A stretch of DNA of 64,000 nucleotides, taken from Toxorhynchites rutilus septentrionalis (taxonomy: Eukaryota > Arthropoda > Insecta > Diptera > Culicidae). Under the pieces are notes generated by a model that was not told the origin of the DNA, searched no databases, and worked only from the letters and a program-made list of their open reading frames with translations. Location of the stretch: positions 75,693,542 through 75,757,541 of the forward strand of contig NC_073746.1 in the NCBI RefSeq assembly GCF_029784135.1, in the 5' to 3' direction. Position 1 is the stretch's first letter. Every line of letters starts with the position of its first letter. Shown piece by piece: positions 1 through 10,500 of the stretch. A program made the translations under genes and the position numbers.

Positions 1-120
1 AGCAGACGGCAAACTCGAGCTCATTAAAACCGGTCAAATACGAAACGTACACTCACACCACTAGTTGACGTATATGCTAAGAAGAGCCCAAACTCTGGCA
101 AAATTCTAATAGGAGTACCT
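1..120 (+). other. Possible exon end with a GTAAGT donor
   Basis: The first 120 bases are less AT-rich than what follows and stop at a good splice-donor match: CCT at 118-120, then GTAAGTTTC from 121. Frame 1 is open from base 28 to the donor and reads like ordinary protein, ending VDVYAKKSPNSGKILIGVP. Frame 2 is open across the start (ADGKLELIKTG) and then stops at 61-63. No family is recognised and there is no upstream sequence. It could be a host exon or a transposon fragment. Confidence 0.15.
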
Positions 121-167
121 GTAAGTTTCTTCATTTTTTTTTTCAGAAAATTAATACTTTATTCTGA

Positions 168-1360
168 AAAAATGGTTACAAATTCAATATTCAAAGTATT
201 ACCAATCGTTAGTCACAACTTTTTCCCATCTTTCTGGTAATTCACGGATCCCTTTTGCAGCATTGTCGTGCAGCAAAATAACTTTATCGTGGCTTTGCTC
301 GTATTGTGGCCGTTTTCTGAAAAAATGGTTACAAATTTAATATTCAAAGTATTACTTATCGTTAGTCACAACTTTTTCCCATCTTTCTGGTAATTCACGG
401 ATCCCTTTGCGGCAATAATCGGCCAATCATCAAAATTGGAGAAGTGCTGGCCAACCAGGTCATGTTGCGTCGATCGAAAAAGATAGTGATCGGACAGAGC
501 AATGTCTAGAGAATACGGCGGGTGGGATAGGACTTCCCATTTCAGCGTTTCCAAGTATGTTTTGACTGGTTTCGCGACATGCGGCCGACCATTGTCGTGC
601 TGCAAAATAACTTTATCGTGGCTTTGCTCGTATTGTGGCTGTTTTAACTTAAGTGCACGGCTCAAACGCATCAATTATCGTGGGTAGAGGTCTCCCGTAA
701 TAGTTTCATTCGGTTTTAGCAGCTCATAGTACACCAAACCCAGCTGGTCCCATCAAATAGACAGCATAACCTTCTGGCCATGAATATTCCGCGCGGCCGA
801 CGATGTTGATGCATGGCCGAGTATCCATACGTTGTCTGACGTTGTCGTAATGGACCCACTTTTCATCGCCAGTAACCGGGGTTCAATGCAAGAAACCCTT
901 TCTTTTTGGCCGTTGAAGCAGTTGTTCGCATGTGAAAAAACGGCGTTCGACGTCTCGTGGCTTCAATTCATACGACACCCAATGCCCTATCTTTCGAATC
1001 ATTCCCATTGCTTTTACACGATCGGATATGGTTTGCTGAGCTACTCCAAGTGTATATGCAAGTTCTTGTTGTGTTTGTGACGGATCTTGATCGAGTAAAG
1101 CCTCCAATTCTTCATCTTCAAACTTTTTTGGCGGTCCGGAACGTTCTTCATCTTCCAAGTGAAAATTACCACTTTTAACCCGTGCAAACCACGTCTGACA
1201 CGTTCGCTCAGTTGGAGCATGGCCACCATAAACTTCCACCAAAATGCGATGACTTTCCGCAACTTCCGCACATATTGAATTAATGAAGTAACACTCCCCG
1301 CAAGCACATTCTCGTTGGTACGAAATTCGACATATTCGAACTGGCAAAAAACTATGTTGT
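168..1360 (-). pseudogene. Broken DD34D mariner transposase with a partial duplication
   Basis: The minus strand encodes a mariner transposase in pieces. The N-terminal block (about 1345-883) has helix-turn-helix features: AESHRILVEVYGG, RTCQTWFARVKSGNF and LGVAQQTISDRVKAMG. The TGDEKW motif with the first catalytic Asp lies near 850-880 in another frame. The C-terminal block (674-366) has HDNGRPH and ALSDHYLF, with 34 residues between the two Asp residues. At least two frameshifts and a small C-terminal deletion make it inactive. A shortened copy of the 3' end (168-314) sits directly against the main copy and repeats bases found at about 315-410 and 594-640. Clear terminal repeats were not found. 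Confidence 0.8.
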
Positions 1361-1963
1361 TTACGCTTCAACTTTTTGACATATACTGAAAAAGACGCGC
1401 AATTACAGTAGCTTTCCAACGAATGTCCGGAAATTTGATTCACTGGAATAATAATCGAGTTACGCCATTTGTTGTAAAACCGAAGCAACTTACCGGTACA
1501 ACTAATACAAAAATGCTTTTCAATTCAGTCATAGAAACAGACTGTGATATTAAAACCTGCGAATCAAGCCAGTTATATTTACGCTCTCTGAATAAACATA
1601 TACCGCTACACCAACATCATCGCGCAAGAATCGAAATCCAATTAGATTTTCTGATTTCACATTCACTAGTATAAAACTTAATTCCATACACATCCGAGAG
1701 CTAGAGCAAAGCAACGAACGCGGCCGAACTACTACATATGCGGGAATGCAAATTTTACACCGATCACTACAATTCACATTTTCGATAATCATCAAGTGAG
1801 CCTAAATAAACTTCCCCTAATTACGAATCCACAAGGCAGGGAATACTTTTAACACGAACTTTTCCCCGACAAAGCAAATAAAATGTTGAATAAACACTGA
1901 CAATCGCGAAAGACAGAGAGAGTGCAAACAAGCACGTCTGGTCTGAACGGCTGCTCAGCTCGA
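1361..1963. other. Non-coding stretch
   Basis: This is probably mariner 5' flank followed by unassigned sequence. The short open frames here have no recognisable motif. Confidence 0.3.
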
Positions 1964-2125
1964 ACTCCATGAATAATGGAAGAACAGAAGGAATACTCTT
2001 ACGCCGGAAAATGGCAACTGTGTAATGCGCCATTTATAGATATGATAAACTTGTGACATGTACACGATTAAAATTCGGCTCTGTTACGGCTAAAATTCTA
2101 ATGAGCCTAAAATAAACAAATGAGA
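1964..2125 (+). repeat. 3' fragment of a tRNA-derived SINE
   Basis: This stretch matches the 3' half of the SINE at 35894-36382. Shared blocks include AATGGAAGAACAGAA, TACACGATTAAA and GCTAATGAGCCTA, in the same order, with an A-rich end. The tRNA-like head is missing, so this copy is 5' truncated. The match to the second copy is direct; the SINE label comes from that fuller copy. Confidence 0.6.
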
Positions 2126-2785
2126 TAAAAAAGCGCACAAAACTGGTTTTATTGTACGCAATCTTAATTTAGAAAGACTATGTATAACTATGTCTATGTT
2201 AGAAAGACATCAAACGCACGAGAGGTTCGTGGGTTGTAAATGCTAATGTACTTTCACAGCAAATGCAGTATTTGTAGTAAGTAAACGTAATATTTGTAGA
2301 AAAAGGTACAGATTTTTGGAAGCAAAAGTACAGATGAAAAAGATTTTTACCCCTTTTGGTACAGATGAAAAAATGGCAACACTGCCCACAATACCTCTAC
2401 AGGGTGTCGACACAAAATCCGAAAATCAATTCCCTGATATTCCCTGATTTTCTAGTAATTTTTTAGAAAAATTCCAGGTGTAGACTAGTTATTAAATTTT
2501 CTAAATGTATTTTAGCTATAGCTCCTAAAACATTTAGTTAGCTTAAACAATGAAATTTAAGAACGTCTGTCGATAATTTCCAATAAATTAATTGTTTGTG
2601 ATTTTTAATTGAGTTTAACGACGATTGATAAGTGTCGTAAAAGATTTTCAAAAATGGATATACTAATACAGTTCAAAGTTATTTTGAAGGAGTCTCAAAT
2701 ATTAGTACAGAATGAGACATTTTCATTTTGATTCGGATCAATTTCATGAAACTGTTTTGATTTGGAACGATTTTAACGACATGCT

Positions 2786-3180
2786 TTATCTCGCAATCTT
2801 TCGGCCCCTTCTATACGTTTTGCAAAATTTTCCCCGTTTTACCTCCAGAGATTCCACTTCTGTTCCCCGTAGCCGTTTTATTAACTTTGATTCATATGAC
2901 GAAAAGAAGAGCTCAACATCTTTATTGATGATGTCCTCCAGAGTGAAGTATAGCATCATAAACTTGTCGCATAGCACAACCGTTTCCTCCCACATATTTT
3001 CATAAAAACATTCGCTAATGGAAAAGCCCTCTCAACGTTGAGGTTTCTAACGAGAGACAGAAGACCATTTTGGGTGATAACTTCCGTAAACCTGTTCTTT
3101 TCAAAAATGGTCCGGTCGTTCATTTTTCGGATCGTAGTGAGCAAACTTGTTTATGTTGCTAGCAATATTCTTTCAAAGAT
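2786..3180 (-). pseudogene. C-terminal remnant of a hAT-like transposase
   Basis: Two overlapping minus-strand frames read LLSLVRNLNVERAF and then ENMWEETVVLCDKFMMLYF. This resembles the C-terminal block of a hAT-like transposase group with the pattern VERGFSxNKE...EN..EESL...R. One frameshift at about 3030 joins the halves. The upstream part of the protein is not preserved here. The assignment rests on remembered family patterns, so it is moderate at best. Confidence 0.4.
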
Positions 3181-3614
3181 AAATCTGCTGGAGCTCCACT
3201 GATACGACCAAAATCCGTCAAATATCAAAAAACCAATAGTCAAAAGCGAGTTTTTTTAATCCTTTGAGGAACCGTGTAAAAAATGCAATCCGAAGCTACC
3301 CAAATTCAAGAGCTTTTTATCTTCATTTTGAAAAACCAGTCGCAGCTCGCGTAATATGACCAATTCACGTTTATACCGTCCATCTACACAAAAAACAGGA
3401 AGTGGGTTATATCTATGGTATAACCGCAATGGTGACGTAGGACTATCGTTGATTTAGTGATCATTTGTTTGAAGTTTAATCTGAATCCATTCTGAATGAA
3501 AGAATAAATGAATAGTTGGGGGACTTCGAAAACGAGAGCATTACGTTGGAGGTACAAGGTTTTATGCATCCAATATTGGATATGAAAATATCCTACTGAT
3601 GGGGAAGAATAATC

Positions 3615-4620
3615 TTCAGAAGCTTTCCTGCTAATTGCACTTGATTGAAAAATAACAGAACCAAATGTATTTGGTCGCAGAAAAACAAAAAAAACATTAA
3701 AATAAACTCTTACGTTTGAATGTAATTTTCAATCCCAAGGGGAACTGGCAGATTGTTTTGCAGTAACGATGTCATCTTTCTGGATTCTTCTCGATTCTTC
3801 TCGAAGTCCACCACCAGTGGTTAATGTTAACTTGATAACCACCTGTTAATTGCACTTGATTCAATCACAAAACCAAATGTATTTAGTCGCAGTGTTATAT
3901 GGTTAGAAAACATTTAAATAAACTCTTTCGCATGAATGTATTTTTCAATTCCCATGGGAACGGCAGATTATTTTTCAGCAACGATAATATTCTTCCGGAA
4001 TCTTCTCGATGCTGGATGGCATTTAAACGAAAGAAGTTCCGTACGTATATATGTGTGTGTGTATGTGTGTGGCCAGGTAATGAATCTCTTGATCCCTCAC
4101 CATCCAGCTCGTCCAGCTCGTTCAACTCGTTCAGTAACGATGTTGTCTTGTCGATGTCGATGTGGGGAAGAATAATTTCAGAAGCTTTCCTGTTAATTGC
4201 CATTGATTGAAAAATCACAAAACCAAATGTATTTGGTTGCAGTGTCATATGGATAGAAAACATTAGAATAAACTCTTTCGCATCATTGTATTTTTCAATT
4301 CCCAGGGGAACTGGCAGATTATTTTTCAGCAACGATTAGATTTTTCCCGATTTTCCTCGATACTCGAAGCCCACCAGTGGTTAATGTCACTCGATAACCA
4401 CCTGTTAATGGCACTTAATTGAAAAATATTTGGTCGCAGTGTTACATGGATAAAAAACATTAAAATTAACTCTTTCGCATGAATGTATTTTTCAGTACCC
4501 AGGGGAACTGGCAGATTATTTTGCTGAATGGCATCCAAACGAAGAGTTCCGCGCGTGTATGTGTGTGTGGCGGCTGCTCCGATCCCTTCCCGGGGAACCA
4601 TTTGCGGCGTCACTCTCCTC
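3615..4620 (+). repeat. Four-copy imperfect tandem array
   Basis: Two marker motifs recur in the same order. AACCAAATGTATTT with GTCGCAG or GTTGCAG appears near 3660, 3872, 4221 and (shortened) 4426. A GGGAACTGGCAGATT-like motif appears near 3738, 3955, 4306 and 4502. Spacing is about 195-220 bp, except for one interval of about 350 bp that contains an extra TGTGTGTGTATG-rich segment. Diverged pieces recur at about 12540-12600. No open frame is shared between the units, so they look non-coding. Confidence 0.65.
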
Positions 4621-4640
4621 CTGATGGATTCCCTTCTGGC

Positions 4641-5035
4641 CTAAGGTGCACAAACAGGCTCTTGGTGACACCGTTCATTCGCGCTTTCATGATAAACGAA
4701 GAGCTTCACCACAACAGCGACAACATGCTCCAATCGCTGTTCAATTAGAACTGAGTGGATTTCCGAGTGGCGCTCGCTTATATACCGATTGGTGTATTCA
4801 ATAGCCTGTTTTGAAATCAATTTTAAGACTATTGAAACAAGTTTTTGGATCAAAAAGTAACAAGTATATAACGCGTAGATATTTTATCTTTCGAATGAAG
4901 TGTTCATCATACCATTTCGTTCAGTTGTTTAGGAGCTATTAATGCTCAAAATCTCGGTCTCCGGCGTAACGCTTTCGTTTTCGAAACTTTGATTTTACAC
5001 CCCGGTATAGAAATGAAAGACGTAGTCCTACGTCA
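4641..5035. repeat. Dispersed repeat with TATA-like box (family R, copy 1)
   Basis: This copy shows a TATA-like CTTATATACC near 4777, then CAATAGCCTGTTTTGAAATC, TATCTTTCGAATGAAGTG, TCGTTTTCGAAACTT and the end block AAAGACGTAGTCCTACGTC. The same ordered blocks occur at 10815-11085, on the opposite strand at 41590-41900, and partly at 34420-34650. The family is not one I can name. The TATA-like box and ordered blocks suggest a promoter-bearing fragment, but no conserved protein follows. Confidence 0.55.
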
Positions 5036-5903
5036 AAAAAACTTGTTCAAATATATAATTCCAGGCACCACAGGAGCTCAGCTTTCGTAGTATGATTTTC
5101 AAGCATTAACCATTTACCGCCCAAATTTTTTATTTATCTGAAAAAACCTACTCCACTTTTATCTCGAATTTCCGACTTTCAACATAAAATACTCCTATCA
5201 GAAAGCTGCCAGCATAAAAACAATGTGTATGTGTGATAGATGAAAATATTCTAAGGACGTTCTAGTGGGGGTGAACATTGAAAATAATGTCTGCATAATT
5301 TGAAAAGAGAATTCGCGAAACCCGTCTAAAGGCGGGCTTGGGCTGTAGAGGGTTAATTTATCGATAGTTTTCGAAGAAGAAAAAGAAGGGAATTGGTTGA
5401 AGCTGAAAGGCGGATACTGATGCCAAAAATGCCAGAAAAACATCGCGAATGTAAAAGCCGTCTACTTTTGCGCTGTTAACCCTTCGGAGGGACTAAGTAC
5501 ACCTGCAGGCAAACTGAAAAACCTACAGAGAGTCAAACTAGACAAATACACCTTTTTTTTGGTATTATTAACTTTTTAATTACTGCAATACTCAAAATTA
5601 TAATTGATGGAATTTCATTTTTTCCAGATAGATGACGAACTTCCCTGATATTCCCTGACTTTCCCTGACATTGTTTGAATTCCCTGATTTTCCCTGATTT
5701 TCAACGATTTTCAAGGTAGTCGACCACTGCTCTAATAGAAAGCGAAATAGTACGAATATGTTCCATAAATTGTACTGGATGTGATATTATATTGATGTGA
5801 TAAGTCATTTAAAATTAATTCAACTGAACTGTAGATGTACATGAGAGCCCGCATCGCAATCAAATATGCGAAAAGTATAATTATCGATTTGCGTTCCGCT
5901 TTC

Positions 5904-7518
5904 TTAATTTATAACATAAATAAAATTAGTTCCAACATTCAGGTTCTGAATTTTACCGTTTGTGATATAGACGTGTTTTTTCTCTGTATCGATGTTGAAC
6001 GTACCGTCCTCTATGGTTCGCTTCCCACTACGATAATCCTGGAAAGATGGCGCTTTCCTAGGACCCAGAACGGGGTCTTCAAATCTCATAATTTCCAACG
6101 CTTTTAAATCAGCTGAAATCGACGCAATTAACCAGTTAAAGCACATTCTAATATGTAATATAAATCTCTTACCTTTAAAGCCAATTTGCCTGGCTAATTT
6201 CTGTCGGAACGTCTCACTTGTGTCCCCCTCGGACAGATGCACGACTACCGTGAAAAGACCGGATCGCTCAACGGGATTTTCCAGCGTGACAGCCACGAAC
6301 GGTTTCACCGTAAAAACAATGTACGGCACACCAGGTCGGACATCCTCCTTCATTTTCTCCGGAGCATTCGCTTCGTCGGTGAAGCGCACATTCAGCGTTT
6401 CCAGGTCGAGTGTATTTTTCAAGTACTCCAAGTTCTTCTCCAGCACCTCCCGTTCGTCGAAATCGAGTGTGACATCCATAGCACTCTTGCCCGGACCTCC
6501 GGTGGACTCAACGCGTTCACGGACCATCTGAGCGAAAGGCATTACGCGCTTCATGTATTTCTTCAGTATTTCCTTCTTGCCCAGTTCCACAGCAATGATT
6601 TTATTATCCGGCAATTTCTTGTCCTTCTCGAACAGTTCTCGCATTGTGTCCAGTACGCAAGATTGCCACGGTGGAAACGATTTCGCAACCCAAATAGTTC
6701 CGTCACTTGGCTTAACGACTGCTGGGGGAGCCGTTTTTCCACCCTTTGTTTTGGTTTGGGATACATTCTTCAGATTCAAGCGGAACGAATGGGCCGCATC
6801 CATCAGGTAGGTAGAGCATTTGATTTTTTGCTCATCGATGGTTCCAACCTCTGGCCAAGCGGCTTTCATAATGCTGTTTTTGTTGCCGAGTAGTTGCCAG
6901 ACTTGTTCTGCCACATGAGGACAAATCGGAGCGATGAGCAGAGCCTGACGACGAATGAAATCAATTACCAGTTCCACATGCATACCATCTGACCCGCAAA
7001 GTTCTCGGTATTTATCCCTTGCCGACTGGAACTCGAAGAAACCAGCCCGAAGAGCTTCCTTGTACAGCATCTTGTGATAGTATTCGTCAGCTTCCTTCGT
7101 TTTCAAATTCATCTCACTCATAAAAACCACATCGTTGAAACCATCCAACGCTCCCTTCCGCAGCAGTGGTCTCGAAGCGAGAGTCTCCTTGACCCACTCG
7201 ATATATGTGTACAGTCGTAGAATTCCGGCATCGGCGCTTGTCTCCACAAAGTTAGCATCTTCGATGCTATCTCCGGCATCCGCCAGGCTGAGTCGGGTTC
7301 CATCGGCACTGAACTTTGCGATCGCTTCGTAAAGCGTGAGGAAATTACCTTCGGATTTGGACATTTTAGCCGAGTTAAGCAGCAGATGACCGTTGCAACG
7401 AATGCCACGGGGCCACTTCGAGGGATCCTTGGGCCACATCGCCACGTGGTTGTACAGGAAGAAGGTAAGATGGTTCTGGATGAGATCCTTGCCCGACACT
7501 CGCAAATCCACCGGGTAC
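5904..7518 (-). CDS. LeuRS: LeuRS coding exons 3 and 4: KMSKS, anticodon-binding and C-terminal domains
   Basis: Exon 3 (7518-6173) begins after a CTATAG acceptor with G-TAC-CCG, completing Trp664 and giving [12 protein letters not shown]. It carries [13 protein letters not shown] (KMSKS), then [13 protein letters not shown] and the helical anticodon-binding region with [15 protein letters not shown]. Exon 4 (6112-5904) gives the eukaryote-specific C-terminal tail, [14 protein letters not shown] through GTNFIYVIN, and stops at TAA. A 60-nt intron (6172-6113) separates them. It has consensus splice sites and no in-frame stop, so unspliced reading would add 20 residues unlike the family. A possible weak poly(A) signal (AATATA, minus) lies at 5793-5788. 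Confidence 0.94.
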
Positions 7519-10500
7519 CTATAGAAGGAAGCAAGTAAGGAGGATTTTTGAGTGATGTTTAGACACTCGCCACACTTTAATTTCTATCGCATAGTTTTGA
7601 AGGATAGGGATACAGAGGCAAATCCAGGAAATCTACCCTCTGTACAGAGAGCAAATATCCACAACGATCCCTTACTCTGCTGTAAGTTAAATAGCATACA
7701 ACATCATCCAAAAGGTCTCACATACGTTGTGGTATCGAAAATAAAAAAATTGTATAATCGAACGAACTCTCTCAAATAAATCCGGATTTCTAACGATTTA
7801 AAAAAAAATTGATGCCAAATGTGATTTTTTCAGAAATCGACTCTCTGGAACTCAACCAATTTTTCGGAACATAGGGTAAAACGTATTGTTCAGGGTGCCA
7901 ATGATAATGGTTCTTTTGATTTTCCATACGGATCTTCCTGCGAAATGTTGACTTGCGCGATAAAATACCATCAATTGGACTTTAAAATTGCGATCAATTG
8001 GACTTTATTTTCTAATGTCGCAGATGTCAATATTTGAGATTTTTTGAAACCCGAAAAATCAAATAACAATAAATCTTGAAATCTCGAAAATTATATTTAC
8101 AGCTTGGGTTAATGTAATCGAGTAAAAAAAAAATCCAGTGTAAAGTTTATCATATTTCCAGACCAATCGGCTTCAGATTGAATTATCGTCAAGTAAGAAA
8201 GCAGATGATGATTCAGTGGAAGAAACTTCCATCAATAGTGAAGAGGTAAATCGCACTATCCGACAACAAGTCGCATACAGTTTCCTCACTACCTAGTTAC
8301 GTGAAACGAACGTGATGCCAATAGTGTAAACAATCACTAGTTTCTGCTACCTTGTGTCCGCCGTCTTCTCCGCTTTCACGAATTAAATTGCCAGAAATTC
8401 GACTTCCTACATTCCAAGGTTCGGTATCAGAGAGGATAACTTTGAGATCGCTTTAAGTCGTTAATAGATGGGAATATCCAGTTGTCCCAAATCGATAAAT
8501 TTTCGTATCTGTTTCGAAGGATGATTGTATCGGTCGAGTTCAGAACCCATGAGAAAGAAAAATTATGAATCTCTCATGCGATTAATAGATAATTTTGAAC
8601 GCAATCTTTGCATGATTGATAAAAGGGGTGTTCAGCAGATGGCTAGAGTGTAGTCCTAGCTCACATGGTATGCAGGGTGGCAACTTGATTTATGTTTAGA
8701 AATTTCTGGTTCTTCTTGGTTTTCCTGGTAGGTTTTTTGAAAAAATTCTGGTTTTTAATATACATGCAAAACTAGATGAATTGTTCTTTTTCTCTGTTGA
8801 AGATTGTCATAGAACAAGAAATATAGTAAAACAAACAATAGACATGTAAAAACGGGACATAATTATTGAAAAAAATAAAACTCGCATGTGTAGAGAGAAT
8901 GTTAACATTTTTTGTTAATCGTACAACTTGACATACAAAGATTATCTTTAAAAAACGTTCATTTATTGGTTCATTAATTCCTGCCTTATCAACTTCATCT
9001 GCTCATCAATTAACCCCTTCACGTATAACGTCGAACCACACTCGTGACGATTAGACTGTGCCAGAACGTACATCATCGAACCTCACTCGTCGTCTATCGA
9101 TGTGAAATGGATACGTGTGATGATGCGGGGCTGCTATGATCGCAAGTAAGATACACACACTCACCAGAGTATCGAAACGACTCACTGTGCTCGTGTTTGG
9201 GCCATGTTGTTGGAATTCAATCGTACGGCAAAGGGTTAATGATAACTCTTTCCGAGCAAGTTCCGCAAGTACTTTCCTGGTCTCTAACTCCTTCGGTTCC
9301 TGCGCCGCTTTGCGCTACCATTCCACTACGATCTTCTAAGCATCTTCCTGATTGGACTTCTTGTGAACTTCGACGTAACGTTGATTCATGAGGACTCTTT
9401 GCGTATTGAATGAGACTTTTTGTTATTTCAACATTTAAAACTCAACCAGCATCCAAGATGGCATTGTGAACGACGTGTTGTGTTACCAAGCTCTGGTTAT
9501 TTTGGTGTACTACGATACATTCTTTGGTTACGGAGAAACCTTGCTCCAATGTAACATTGCTATGCGGCAGAATAAGAATCCTTTTGACAAAGTCAAACAA
9601 GTTTGTATATTCTTTTCCCGCTGACGTCTATGAGTTTCACCCAGAATATGTTCGAACTTCCTTCTTTTCGACGATAGTTTTTAGCATATCGCACGAACCC
9701 AGAGTATCACAAAACTCGACGAATTCATGTTTAATTTTGTCCGCCACAGTAATGATTCTATCTTTCCCCACGAAATGTTCAAGAGCGAAATTTATGCGCT
9801 TTTTTGCAATATAAGGAAAGTCAGCAATAACTACAGGATCGATACAAGAAATATATCGTGTAACGAGATACGACAAAGGTGATTCGTTCCTTCATTTTTC
9901 GATGAAATGCTATGTAGTACTCTTTACAGTTCAGTCGAAGAATCAAGATATGTTTCACAGAGACTTGATTTTTCTCCACAACACTTTTGTTGCAGCTTTC
10001 GCAGCGAATACCAGTTCAATTTTAGCAGCTGACAGAAACGAATCATCCGAAAGATCGACGTATATGAGTTATTTCAGATTCCCTTTCAAAAGTAAAGGCT
10101 TGATCAAGTTATCCCTTATTGGTTCGATGAGATTCGTCAGTTCGGAGAAAAAGATGCCACGAGCACGTCACTCTGAAAGTTTGTCAAAAGTGGTTGAACT
10201 GCAGCAGCTGATGTTGAGAAAAATCCTTATTTTGCCCCCAGCAATTTCCCCTCAACAGCCTCTGCAACTACTCTAAAGGTACTGGCTGTGAAAACAGCAA
10301 CATAGCTCCTACGGAAATCTGGATGTGTATTTTTGTTCTCACGTTCCTTTTGTGCTTTGACTGCTACTGCTAGGTTTTAAGATACGGCACCATGTCCAGG
10401 AATCTTTCTGCCCTCCGTTGGTTTTCGATCCATCTTACTCCGTAAAACTTCAGGGGGAACTTTGCATGTCTCAACGAAGCGTTCTTAAACAGGCCGTACA

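Larger units (their letters stand above)
2399..5733. mobile_element. Degraded hAT-like DNA transposon
   Basis: The two ends are similar in inverted orientation. The left end reads CAGGGTGTCGACAC and the right end, complemented, reads CAGTGGTCGACTAC; both continue into GAAAATCA and repeated TTCCCTGA motifs. CAG-type ends are typical of hAT elements. A transposase remnant lies inside (about 2786-3180, minus), as do a tandem array (3615-4620) and another repeat (4641-5035) that may be later insertions. No clean 8-bp target duplication is visible; only CTCTA is shared by the flanks. The 15540-16500 stretch is a related copy. The right end stops 170 bp downstream of the LeuRS stop codon. Confidence 0.5.

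Noticed and set aside
3899..4332. Overlapping ORFs of 103-145 codons on both strands
   Set aside because: They arise from the tandem array and TG-rich runs; units do not share a frame.
6220..6893. Plus-strand ORFs opposite LeuRS (103 and 218 codons)
   Set aside because: They are shadow frames of the LeuRS coding exon with no motifs.
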